Assembly: GCA_902651635.1 (NCBI GenBank) | Contig: CACRSC010000015.1 | Span: forward strand, 1,141,231-1,171,681 | Source of the DNA: Mastigamoeba balamuthi | Lineage: Eukaryota > Evosea > Mastigamoebida > Mastigamoebidae | Direction of reading: 5' to 3' | DNA: 30,451 nucleotides | Shown: positions 19,520 to 28,995 of the stretch, piece by piece | Layout: each line of letters starts with the position of its first letter | Position numbering within the stretch: the first letter of the stretch is position 1 | The notes under the pieces: generated by a model | Told to the model about the DNA's origin: nothing | Database searches by the model: none | The model's input: the letters and a program-made list of their open reading frames with translations, nothing else | Made by a program: the position numbers and the translations under genes

Positions 19520-20011
19520 CGCCCACCGTGGCGCTGTCGACCGGACCTGTATTGATGCCAGAGGAATTGCCGAAGAAACAGGAGCTCTCGGAATTCTATG
19601 GCCGCGCTCATTGGTCCAGTTTTGTCCACAATGCCGAAGCATGAGCATCGCGGATCGGTGGTTCGGGAACTTCGGCAAACCGCGGAATCCGTGCAATTCT
19701 CAGAAGGAGAAATCACCCTTCCATGGTTTTAGCTCGTCGGATGCACTTCAGTTCGCAGGAATACCCGTAGACGTCTTTTTCGAGCGAGATGAAAATGGAA
19801 ACGGAGGACTCACGCAGTTTGTATTTGCTGCGCGTCCGTCTGCGGCCCAAAGTCGATACAAAGAGATAATTCCACCCGGGCGAGGGCCTTGGAGCTGCGC
19901 TCTCGGAGTTCTCGAAAAAAAGAGATTCATGACAGGCAGATACTCGGTGGGTGCTTCGGGTTTGCTGTTAATTGCATAACCGCGCGCCGGTCCCACCGCA
20001 CAACCAAGAAG
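19520..20011. other. Intergenic stretch between DHX34 and PLAC8 genes
   Basis: No domain-bearing frame is seen. An open frame at 19407-19979 overlaps the DHX34 3' end in another frame and looks like a shadow. An imperfect inverted word (GAATTGCCGA / TCGGAATTC) lies near 19560-19600. Confidence 0.4.
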
Positions 20012-20847
20012 ATGGCCACGGGCCACCCAGCCGAGTTCCTCGCCTCGTTCATGGGGTGCTTTGACGACATGGAATCCTGTGCGTTCTCTTCCCTTCTCCC
20101 CCGGTGGGCACTCGTCTCTCACGGACTGTCCCAGCACGCTGACGACTGCCCCCCCCCCCATCCTCCTCCTCCTCCTCCTCCTCCTCCTCCTACTCTGCAG
20201 GCATGTGCAGCACGTGGTGCCCCTGCGTGCAGTACGGCCGCAACACTGAGGAGTTTGGGCGCGGCGTCGTGTGCGAGTCGCCCGACTCGTGCCTGCACTG
20301 CCTCGCGCACTTTGCGCTGCACTCGTTCACGGGCTGCGGGTGCCTCCTGATCGCCGCCCAGCGCCAGCTAGTCCGCGAGAAATACGGCATCTCTGTGCGC
20401 CCCCCTCTCTCTCTCTCTCTCTCCAATCTGGAAACTCCGCTGTTGTATCGGACAATTCTCCCACTTCTCGTTTGCGCCGGGGTCTCACCTCGAGGGCCGC
20501 GCCTGGGCGCGCAGGGGGACTTTGCCGAGGACCTGCTGCTGTCGTGGTGCTGCGGCTGCTGCGTGCTGTCGCAGGTCTCGCGCGAGATCAAGCAGCGCAG
20601 GCGCCTGATCCCCCCGCCGACGGCCGTCTACATCTCCTACGCGCCCGCCCCCACGGCCGCCGCGCCGCCGGCCTCCGCTACCGACCTGCCGCCGCCGCCC
20701 TCGTACGCCCCCGGGGCCGCGCTGGTGCCCAGCGCCCCGATGATGCCGCCCGCGACGAACCCGGCGTACGCGCAGGGGTCGCCCGTGCCCCCGCCGGGCG
20801 TCTGCCCGCCGGCGTACGTCTCGGGCAACACGCCGCCGCCGTACTGA
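20012..20847 (+). CDS. PLAC8-family cysteine-rich protein with proline-rich tail
   Basis: Predicted 197 residues; exons 20012-20078, 20201-20394, 20515-20847. The PLAC8 core is FMGCFDDMESCMCSTWCPCV (intron one splits the Cys codon), then QYGRNTEEFG, a hydrophobic Cys-rich segment (LHCLAHFALHSFTGCGCLLI), and LLLSWCCGCCVLSQVSREIK, all standard for PLAC8 (plant FWL/PCR, animal PLAC8). The tail is about 80 residues of Pro/Ala/Tyr and ends in TPPPY at the very C-terminus, a PPxY-type WW-domain ligand. Family members affect metal transport or cell size at the plasma membrane; the exact role is unknown. Both introns (122 and 120 nt) carry long pyrimidine tracts. Confidence 0.85.
20149..20200 (+). 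repeat. Polypyrimidine (C)n(CCT)n tract in PLAC8 intron one
   Basis: An uninterrupted C run is followed by about ten CCT/TCC units up to the acceptor TACTCTGCAG. Such a homopyrimidine strand can form triplex or G4-type structures on the opposite strand (general knowledge). Confidence 0.8.
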
Positions 20848-21229
20848 GGGGGCGGCGGCAGTGCGTCTCGCTGCTCCCCTGGGCCGCAGAGTTCTGCATC
20901 TACGCTACAATTGAATATCAACGAGGCTTTTCCCGGTTTTTCCCGCTCTCTATACCGGCTGGTTGTTTTTGATGCAAATCGCGAAATCGTTGCGAGGACC
21001 CGGGCGGCGCCTGTCGCCCTTGCCACACAGCCCAGAGAACAACCCTAGTCACTACGCGCCAGAAAACGTCATGCCGGGCGCGGGAATTCGGGACGGATCT
21101 CCACGAGTGGCCGCCCGGGGGTACCGGAGGGAAGATATGCACAATCCACGAGCACCACCCAGGGAACATCCAGTGTAATGCAGCCGAGGGCACCTCCACA
21201 CGCCCCCATTACGCAATAAGCCCCGGTTG
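20848..21229. other. Intergenic stretch upstream of the kelch gene
   Basis: No gene is seen. GATAT lies at 21134-21138, about 92 nt before the ATG of the next gene. Confidence 0.35.
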
Positions 21230-22234
21230 ATGCACGACTGCTCTGCGGCGGGACCTGGCAACGATGACAGCGACAGCCGCGGAGAGTTCCTGTACGTGGG
21301 CCCGTGCTCGCCCGCCGACGTCACCCGCACGTGCGGCGCCCCTCGCAGCCTCATCGTCGCCGTCGGCGGCGACGGCAACGCGGGCCCCGACGCCGCGTTC
21401 GCGTGGCTCCTCGACCCCGAGGCGATCACCGCCGGCGCCTGGGCCCCTCTCCCGTCGCCCGGGGGCCGCTGGAGCCCCACCGCGGCCTCCGGCCTCGCAG
21501 GCCCCGGTGCCGTCCGCGGGGTGCTCGCAGCCGGCGACTGCGTGACGTGGACAGGAACGCGGGCAGCGCGCGTTCTCGTGCCCGGAAGCGACGGCGGCGC
21601 CGCGTCCTTCGAGTGGCGCGCGACCCGCGGGGCCCCCGAGGCGCTGCAGTTCGCCTGCGCGGTGGAGGAGCGGCGGACGGGCCGCGCCATCGTGCTCGGG
21701 TCGTCGGGCTGCGCCCTCGAGTACGACGCGGGCGCCGACGCCTGGCTCGAGCTGGCCCCGCGCCCCACAGAGTGCGAGAGCGCTGCCGTGGCCGAGCTCG
21801 AGGGCAGGGTCGTGGCCATCGGGAGCGGGGGGCACGGGCACGCGCTGGGCAGCGTCGCCGAGGCCTACGACCCGCGCGAGGGCTCGTGGCAGCACCTCGG
21901 GAAGCTGCGGGGCTCGCGCGAGTGCGTCGAGGAGTGCGCCTGCGGCGGGGCGCTCTACGCGGTCGGCGGCATCGACCGCGACAGGGAGCTCGCCGAGGCG
22001 TCGCGGTACGACCCGAGGGCCGGGCGGTGGGAGGAGCTGGCGCCGATGCTGGGGCCCAAGTACGGCCTCGCGTGCGCAGAGGTCGCGGGGTCCCTCTGGA
22101 CGTTCGGGGGGCTGCGGGACGAGAAGTTCCTGGCAGAGTCCGAGCGGTACGACCCCTCGGTAGGGGCGTGGGTCGCCTCTAGCGCGAGCGCGCTGCCGTC
22201 GCCCAGGGGCTGCTTTGGGCTCGCGTGGCTGTGA
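21230..22234 (+). CDS. Intronless kelch-repeat protein
   Basis: 334 residues in one exon, notable in an intron-dense window. At least five kelch-like blades are visible. The clearest are the last three: VVAIGSGGHG followed by AEAYDPREGSWQHL; ALYAVGGID followed by ASRYDPRAGRWEEL; and LWTFGGLRD followed by SERYDPSVGAWV. Each has the GG, Y and W pattern of a beta-propeller blade. Earlier blades (IVAVGGDGN, AIVLGSSG) are more divergent. No BTB, F-box or other fused domain is present, so partners cannot be named. It probably forms a six-bladed propeller for protein binding (inference). The start is the first in-frame ATG; an acidic leader precedes blade one. The lack of introns could reflect a retrocopy origin, but no poly-A remnant is seen. 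Confidence 0.85.
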   Translation: MHDCSAAGPGNDDSDSRGEFLYVGPCSPADVTRTCGAPRSLIVAVGGDGNAGPDAAFAWLLDPEAITAGAWAPLPSPGGRWSPTAASGLAGPGAVRGVLAAGDCVTWTGTRAARVLVPGSDGGAASFEWRATRGAPEALQFACAVEERRTGRAIVLGSSGCALEYDAGADAWLELAPRPTECESAAVAELEGRVVAIGSGGHGHALGSVAEAYDPREGSWQHLGKLRGSRECVEECACGGALYAVGGIDRDRELAEASRYDPRAGRWEELAPMLGPKYGLACAEVAGSLWTFGGLRDEKFLAESERYDPSVGAWVASSASALPSPRGCFGLAWL

Positions 22235-22494
22235 GTGCCCGAGCGCAACCCGGAGAGGCTTGTGACAACATGCGAATACGACTCAGTGGGTCTGTCTACC
22301 ACGGCCACTGATAGCAGATGGTTGAAATGGTGGGTCTGCCGAAGATGGCGTACAGCCCAGTACTCGTGCCAGCATCGGATAGACAGCAAAGCTCAGAGGA
22401 TGATGGCACCACAGCAGGAAAGACAGGTTTGAAACAGCTCTGTGTGCCTTAGGTGCTTTATTTGTGTTTTGGCCTCAAGAACACTCCACTCTGC
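22235..22494. other. Convergent intergenic spacer, kelch / OYE-like
   Basis: 260 bp between two stop codons that face each other. No gene or RNA signature is seen. Confidence 0.4.
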
Positions 22495-23778
22495 TCACAC
22501 CGAATGTGCAGCCTTGACCGCAGCAACAGGGCAGCAATACTTGCCCTTCATGATGTGGACGAAGCAGCCGCAGCACGAGACACAGGCAGACCTAGCAGCT
22601 GGTGTGAGACGCACGCAACAAGAGGAATGTGCGCTTACTGGACTCCCTGCTGCTGCCACTTGGTGATCACGTCGGGCTCCCTGATGAACGGGCGAGACAT
22701 CGAGATCATGTCGCAAGCGCCCTCGTCGATGAACCCCTGTTGTGGTCTGCGTGAGACCGAGAAGTCGCAACTCGCTTCGTACCTGCGCGGTCTGAGGAAG
22801 ACGAATGCCGCCCACGAGGCACACGACGACGTTGCGACCCGCCAGCGCCTTCTTCCACGACGCGGCTCCCTCCTTGTGGTAGCCCTCAGTCGACAGCTTG
22901 CCCCTGCGGATCGGGGTGGTCTTGCCCTGCAGCACGCCGCCGCTGGCCTCCACCATGCTCACGCTGGCATCGGCGAGCCACCCGACCACCTTGGTGCTCT
23001 CCTCGATGGTCATGCCGCCGTCCTGGAAGTCCGAGACGTTGAGCTTCACGAAGATGGGGAACTGGGGCCCGACAGCCTCGCGGATGGCGCGGACGATGCG
23101 CAGCAGCAGCCTGGCGCGGTTCTCGATGGACCCGCCGTAGTCGTCAGTCCTCTTGTTCATCGCGCCGTCGAGGAACTGCGACAGCATGTAGCCGTGTGCC
23201 GAGTGCACCTGCACAGCGTCGTAGCCGACGCGCTTGGCCCGGACGGCGGCTGCAGCGAACGACGCCACGAAATCGTCGAGGTCCTTGAGCGTGGCCTCCT
23301 TCGTGCCGCTCTCGTCGGCCGACGGGCCGACCCTCGTCTCCTTCACAATCGCGGCGCTACCCGCGTGCGCCAGCTGAGCGCAGATGACGCCCCCGTTGGC
23401 GTGCACGGCGGCAACCATTTCCCTGTGGACAGGCACATTTGGTCAGGGGAGCCCAGAAGCAGCGTTCGAGAGAAGCCGGGAACCAGAACAGAAAGTTGCT
23501 GCCTGAACTTTAGGGGATGAAGGAGCGAACCTGTGGGACTCGGAGACCTCGTCGGTGCAGAGGGAGAGCTGACCGGGGCCGGCCTGGCCCTCGGGCCTGA
23601 CGAAGATGTGGCTAGAGATGATCAGCCCCACGCTGCTGCGGGAGATCTCGGACATGAGAGACACCAGCGCTGGCGTCGCAGCCCCCGAGTCGCTGGCGAG
23701 GTTCTCCCACGTCGCCGAGCGTGCGGTGCGCGTGCGCAGCTTCAGGCCGCCGACGGTGAACTCTGAGAGCAGGGACAT
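22495..23778 (-). CDS. Old Yellow Enzyme-family flavin oxidoreductase with C-terminal Cys cluster
   Basis: Predicted 360 residues. Exons (minus): 23778-23531, 23422-22783, 22736-22639, 22591-22495. It is an FMN-binding TIM barrel: RSATWENLASDSGAATPAL near the N-terminus, AVHANGGVICAQLAHAG, the active-site region VQVHSAHGYMLSQFL, then DDYGGSIENRARLLL, VKLNVSDF, and the phosphate-binding VVCLVGGIR and ISMSRPFIREPD. The last exon, joined in phase, adds SACVSCCGCFVHIMKGKYCC followed by PVAAVKA. That Cys pattern resembles the C-terminal clusters of bacterial OYE-like NADH:flavin oxidoreductases and may bind metal or Fe-S (inference). Reading through the third donor would stop after WQQQGVQ and lose the cluster. 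The enzyme likely reduces activated alkenes or quinones with NAD(P)H. Confidence 0.88.
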
Positions 23779-24113
23779 CTGTGATGCTGTGGTGGCTGTT
23801 GAGTGCCTGTGCTTCTGTTATTTGACAGAATGACACAGAAGAGCGTGGAATGCGTTTTAAAGCGATTGATATTTTCCATGTACACGTGCTGCCGTCGTCA
23901 CCAATCCAAACAGCCGCAGAAAGTGCAGCACCGCATTATTGCGGAGGGCCCATGCCCGCACGGCGGCGTCGCGACCTACCATGGCCCAGGTCTGGGCGCC
24001 CTCAATTAGAGCAGCCCTTCTTTGTGGGTGGTGAGCTGAGAGGCAAATATCTCCGGTATGAGATATTGTCTGATTTCAGATATGCACTCGATTTAGTCGC
24101 ATCGATCTCCTAA
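23779..24113. promoter_or_regulatory. Bidirectional promoter region, OYE-like / PSD
   Basis: 335 bp between divergent ATGs. GATAT/ATATC words cluster before the PSD gene (24047-24051, 24062-24066, 24079-24083), and one lies about 90 nt upstream of the OYE-like gene (23868-23872). The middle is GC-rich. No canonical TATA box is seen. Confidence 0.5.
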
Positions 24114-26754
24114 ATGGCCAGTGCTCCGCCCTCAGCTCGCAAGCTCGCAAACGTCGCCATTCTCGGCGTCAAAGGCACCTCGTCGCCACCACCCCCAACG
24201 CATTCTCTCCGCTGGACTTACGTCACGCCACGGGTTCAGTCGTCGAGGGGACGAGTCTCGCCCCAAAGGACATGAGCATCTCGGTGATAACCGCTACATT
24301 TCTCCTTCCAACGCGTTTGCTGACGGTCGCGCTCCCCCCTCGCGCACCACCTCGCGCGGGGCACAGTCGGACCCGTACGTGGTCGTGTCGTTTGCGGGGC
24401 AGGAGTTCAAGACCCGCATCAAGAAGCGCAAGCTCAACCCGACGTGGAACGAGACGTTCAACTTGTGCGCCTCTCCTGCGGCTCTCGCTCTGCTGCGGCG
24501 TCTCACGTCTCCTGCACAGCCTCGTCCACGAGATGGCCAGGGCCTACACTGTCCGCTTCGACGTGCGTCATCCAAACGGGAATGCGAATCTCTGATCAAC
24601 GGTTTTCACAACGCCCTCTGGTTTTTTTCCACAGGTGTGGGACTATGACACGACTAGCAAAGACGGTACACAGACGCGAGCCCCCGAGAGTCATTGCAGC
24701 AATCCGGGGCCATCGCAGCTGATGTCTGGGAGCGCGGGGGCGTCGCAGACTACATGGGGAGCGCGGAGGTGTCGATCGAGGGGCTGTGGGACGCGGTGGA
24801 GAGGGACCTCGTGCTGCCGCTCGCCGCGACGCTCGAGCACCACCAGCAGGACAAGGTCTCTGGCCGCATCCACGTCCAGATCCGACTCAAGCCCAAGGAG
24901 GGTACGCACCGTCGCCGGCAAGTGGCTGCAGTCCTGTGCTGTTGTGCTGTCAGCAAAAGAGAAACACGCGCCGTTTGGAAAAACGGACTGAGCGGGGTCT
25001 GTGCTCCTGCACTACTGCAGAGATCGAGGCGATGTTCTGGAGGGGCGTGGCCAAGAACTTTGACAGCGACATGTCGGGCTTCATCGACAGGCTCGAGCTC
25101 GCAGGCGTCGTGGCCTCCCTGGGTGGCAGCGCCACCGAGAGCGACCTGGACACCATCGTGAGTACCCAACCCAGCCCAGCCCCTTGTCTGCCGAGACCCA
25201 TGCGGGTTCTCACGCGTCCCTTGCAGTTCGCCGAGATCGACAGGGACAAGGACCACACCATCAAGTACGAGGAGCTGCACAAGTGGGCCACGACGGGCGA
25301 CAACGCCAACGCGCTGATGTCGTCGATCGACGTCATGTGGCGCCTCTGCGCCTTCGTTTTCAACGACGATGACATCGGCGACATCCGTGCGTCCGAGCAG
25401 TGTCACCCGTTTTTGGGGCGGCTGTTCACCAACGCGTTTGCAGTTCTCGACGCGGACAGGTTCCTCGGGGTACCGCTGATCGCCTCAAAGTCCGACGAGG
25501 AGGACGAGATCCGCGTCGTCGACCGCAAGACGGGCCAAATACTCGTTGAGAAGATTCCGCCCTACATCAAGATAGCCATGCGCCTCATGTACTCCAACTG
25601 GGGCGGCCGCCACGGTAAGACATCGCACCCCAACGGTCTCTGACGGAGCCTGCCAGCCGTGTCCATGGCCGAGGTCAAAAAGGTGCTGGGGCACCTCACC
25701 AAGAAGCAGGGGAAGAAGTACGACAACCCCGCCTCCGCCAAAGAGATTCCCCAGTTCGTCCGCTATCACCGCCTCGACACGCAGGAATGCCTCCGTGCGC
25801 ACAGCTGCTGCTTACAGGCCGCGGTCACCCGCCAGCGCACTCACAGTGGCCTCTCATCAGGTAAGGTCGACGAGTTCAAGACGTTTAACGAGTTCTTCTA
25901 CCGCGAGCTCAAGCCTGGGATGCGTCCCGTCGACGCACCCAAGGACGATGTAAGAAAACGTCTGGGTTTCTGGGTTGTAGTGCCCGATGCTCAACGCCAC
26001 GAACCAGAGTGTTGCCGTGTCGCCAGCGGACTGCCGGATGAGTGCGTTCGCGTCGGTGGACGAGTCAAAACAGATCTGGGTTAAGGGGGAGACGTTCTCG
26101 CTCAAGACGCTGTTCGGCGACGACGCACTTGCCGCCGAGTTCAACGACGGCTCCTTCGTCATCGCCCGCTTGTCCCCACAGGACTACCACGTGAGCAGCT
26201 CCGTGCCGTCCGCTCCGCGCCGCTGGTCTGCGTCTAACTCTTGCCTGGTGGCCACCAGCGCTTCCACTCTCCTGTGTCCGGGGTCGTGGGGCCGATAAAG
26301 GAGATCGAGGGCACATACTACACGGTCAACCCCATCGCTGTCAACGGCAAGATCGACGTCTATGGCGAGAACCGCCGCATGGTGACGACGATCGAGACCC
26401 AGCAGTTTGGCCGCGTCGTCTTCGTGGCCGTGGGCGCCACCATGGTCGGTAGCATCCGCTTCACCGCCAGGCCAGGTCAATCCATCAAGAAGTGAGCCAC
26501 CTCCTGGTGGGCCACAGCACTGACCAAAGTCACCAAAGGGGGGACGAGCTCGGGTACTTCGCGTTCGGAGGGTCCACGGACCTGCTGTTCTTCAAGAAGG
26601 GCAGGATAGAGCTCGACTCCGATCTTCTCGAGAACAGTGCCAAGCCCATCGAGGTGCGCGTCTCGTTCTGCAAATGTAATGTTCACCATACTGATGTGCC
26701 AAATCACACCAGACGTATGTAAGGGTCGGATTCAGCATCGGCAAGGCGGTCTGA
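24114..26754 (+). CDS. PSD: Phosphatidylserine decarboxylase, type II, with C2 and EF-hand domains
   Basis: Predicted 571 residues from 15 exons: 24114-24181, 24256-24283, 24367-24464, 24520-24562, 24635-24665, 24749-24901, 25021-25157, 25227-25386, 25444-25614, 25657-25794, 25861-25949, 25981-26190, 26259-26491, 26539-26653, 26713-26754. All phases agree. A C2 domain (residues about 10-140) includes GTSLAPKDMS, SDPYVVVSF, NPTWNETFNF and VWDYDTTSKDDY. Two EF-hands follow (DSDMSGFIDRLE; DRDKDHTIKYEE). The catalytic domain has KTFNEFFYRELKPG, SPADCR, SPQDYHRFHSPVSG, YTVNPIAVNG, GATMVGSI and the self-cleavage site GGST (residues 530-533, cut before Ser). It makes phosphatidylethanolamine from phosphatidylserine; C2 and EF-hands suggest Ca2+-regulated membrane binding, as in plant PSD2 and yeast Psd2. 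Two exons are under 32 nt and one intron is only 31 nt. Confidence 0.95.
25950..25980 (+). other. 31-nt ultra-short intron in the PSD gene
   Basis: GTAAGA donor and TTGTAG acceptor. Its removal is required: 31 is not a multiple of three, and joining restores PKDDCPMLN leading into VAVSPADCR. It is the shortest intron in the window; the next shortest are 42-43 nt. Confidence 0.75.
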
Positions 26755-27381
26755 GGCGGAGGGGCACTTCGGTCAACAGTGGATAGGGAACGGCTGCTAG
26801 GAGAATGCACCACTGCCATGAAAGGTCCAACTGGTTGGGAATGCAGTCAACAACGTCATTTCCCCAACATGGGGAATGGGTGCCCGATATCAGGGGGTTC
26901 TATTTGAACCATGCAGCAGACAACAACTGCTTGCGGACCGGGTTTCCTATCTTATCTGAGCCCACAGAAGCAGGCTGAGAAGAGGCGAAGGCTGCCTATC
27001 ATTCGACAGAGGCAGACAGGATACGACAGGTACTGCGGAGAATCGTGACCACAGCACATTTTCCCTATTCGCCCGAGGTAATGTGTCTTGATTTTTGACC
27101 TCCATTTCCCCTAAAAACGCGTATTCCATTTCTGCTCTCGTCCTTTCATCCGATGTGCCAATTTGGGAAACGCCGTCGAAGCGCAAGAACTAACTCGACT
27201 GCAAAAGTGTGGCATACTGAATGGCGAAGGAGAAAAGAGCTAGGAAACGGCTTCGCCACCTGGGGTGCTATTGTACTTCGGCGCACTGAACATGAACGTA
27301 CACCCAGGGGTTCCGCACGGCTGCGCCGCAGGGCCGAGTGCGACAGCACACGGCGAGGCCTCTCCCCCGGTGCCCTGGGCC
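26755..27381. other. Intergenic stretch between PSD and the Spt23/Mga2-like gene
   Basis: No gene is seen. It contains a short perfect hairpin, TTCCCC-AACAT-GGGGAA, near 26859-26877, and GGTTC-TATTT-GAACC near 26896-26912. A GATTTTTGA word near 27088-27096 resembles an Sm-binding site, but flanking snRNA domains were not recognised. The last part is the 3' side of the minus-strand gene. Confidence 0.4.
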
Positions 27382-28318
27382 TCACCGGCGCTGGTCTGAG
27401 TGCACCAGTCGCTCCAGAACGCGCACTCTTTCCAGCTGCTCGCTCTGCAGCCTCACCAGCAGCGCAAGCTGCTCCATCAGCTCCTCGTTCCCCCGCCCCT
27501 CGTTGACGGGCGCCTCTGGCGGTGCTGCGCTTGTGTCGCTGTCCGCTTGGTCTTCGTGTGGGCGCAGAGTTTGTTTCTGTTGCGAATTCGCCCTGGAATG
27601 CTCGGCAGTCGCGGCGAGAGCTCCTGCACCAGGGGCTGCGCTGGCATCGCGGGCGCCTGCAGCCCCTGTGCCGGTGCCCCAGGTGACGCGGGGCGTGGTC
27701 GGGAGGTCGCGAGGCCTGCGGACGTAGGAGGACCTGGACACGAGGGCGAGGGGCTCCGAGACGGCCTCTGCGATGGGCCCCTGGGGCCCTCGCACCGTCA
27801 CCACGACCACCACCCGCCCTCCCATGTGCAGCCGCGACGTGTTGCAGTTGCTGCGCGCGCCCGCAGTCGCGTGTGGCACATCAGGCGGCGGCGGGAAATG
27901 TGAGAGTGTGAGTCAGAATGACGGCGACCTCTGCTGTTGTGCTGTGGGGGTGTTTTTCGGCTTGTGTGTTTTTTGCGTACGATTTGCAACGGTCGAACAC
28001 GAACACTCGCACTCGCCCGTCGCCTGCCTCCCGCGGGATCTCGAGGGCGGGTCCGCCGATGGTGATCAGCTTCCTGGGACGCTGCCCGCAGCATTTGGCG
28101 CAGGGCCCCAGGTCTGCGCGCGTGATTTTCCCTCAGTTGCGAAAACACCGCGCGCAGCTGCCCACCCGGCGGGCTGTGGGCGCTGTCCAACGCTGCGGCG
28201 CACCGGGGCCGTGCTCGCCGCCCTCGAGGCGAACGGTTGCAGCGGTGCAGGCGGCCCTGATCGTCTCGGCGCCCACCCGGCTCTCAGCCATCCACACGCC
28301 ATCGCACTCGACGCGGAT
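27382..28318 (-). CDS. Spt23/Mga2-like DNA-binding-domain protein, 5' end unresolved
   Basis: Exons on the minus strand: about 28318-28204, 28113-27981, 27850-27382, phase-consistent; upstream exons are not resolved. The joined product includes IRVECDGVWMAESRVGAETI, then LGPCAKCCGQRPRKLITIGG, GDGRVRVFVFDRCKS, NCNTSRLHMGGRVVVVVTVR, and IAEAVSEPLALVSRSS. The order SRVET-like motif, CxxCxxRxxRK, then a CxC.. segment before GxxVVVxVTVxGPxG and a Ser-Pro-Ile-like end matches the N-terminal region of fungal Spt23/Mga2. A Pro/Ala linker follows and then a C-terminal coiled coil (ELMEQLALLVRLQSEQLERV). No ankyrin repeats or membrane anchor are seen, unlike fungal Mga2. A nuclear transcription regulator is inferred. 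The minus strand is AG-free from about 28500 to 28320, which supports an acceptor at 28319. The family call is tentative. Confidence 0.5.
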
Positions 28319-28713
28319 CTTTGCCCCGGCCGGCGGGAGCAGCGCAGCGCGCAACCGCCCCCGTGTCACCACCGGCACCACGCACAACGATGCGGAGAGC
28401 CCGCAGAGGCCGGGTGAGCGAGGGAGATGCGCAATTGGCGATGGGGAGTGGGCAGCGGAACGGCGAAGTGAGAGAAGCGCGGGACGATGATTGTGGAGAC
28501 TCGGAGGGCGATGGGCGGCAGACGAGCCCCAGCCATGGCCCACCCACGCAGCATTCAGCCGGAGCCCTCGCGAGGACCCCGAAGAAGGTGTTCCTCCTCG
28601 GAACGGGCGCACCGCACCAGCGGGAAGGCAGTGGTGGGTGTTGAGAAACAGACCACCAACCCGGACGTGGGATCTGTATTGCAACACACGCGCACCTGAC
28701 TCAGAAACAGAAC
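28319..28713. other. Probable 5' region of the Spt23/Mga2-like gene
   Basis: The minus strand stays open in the gene's frame well upstream of 28319 but without a nearby ATG. An ATG near 28531 in a GGCCATGG context could start a first exon in another frame. The join could not be settled by eye. Confidence 0.3.
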
Positions 28714-28995
28714 GGCGGAAAACGCGAATGCCGCCTCCTGGTCCCAATGGGTTGCTCCGGCGGCATGCGACTCTGACCTGAGGAGGCCACCTCGTCTTTT
28801 GTGTCTTGTGAGTAACAAACCGGAGCCGCAGTATGTGTATTGCATGGGGTCCCATAGTGACAAGGCGGAAAACACGAATGCCGCCTCCTGGTCCCAAGGG
28901 GTTGCTCAGGCGGCCTGTGACTCTGGCTTGGGGGAGCTACTATCTCTCGTCTTGTGTGCATAGGAAGTTCCATAACCGGAGCCGTAGTGCGTCGA
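28714..28995. repeat. Tandem repeat of about 150 bp, two copies, with conserved hairpin
   Basis: Copy one starts at 28714 and copy two at 28864, exactly 150 bp apart; both begin GGCGGAAAAC and share about 70 nearly identical bases. Each contains an inverted pair GCCGCC / GGCGGC about 25 nt apart. In copy two the stem gains a T-A pair that copy one lacks. The distal CCGGAGCCG word recurs at an offset of about 156 bp. A weaker third copy may precede 28714, shown by the shared word TGTATTGCA. Confidence 0.75.

Noticed and set aside
19407-19979. 190-codon frame crossing the DHX34 stop
   Set aside because: It overlaps the zinc-finger exon out of frame and has no recognisable motif downstream.
27080-27110. 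GATTTTTGA resembling an Sm-binding site of an snRNA
   Set aside because: No U1, U2, U4 or U5 signature sequence is found upstream and no clear flanking stem-loops.
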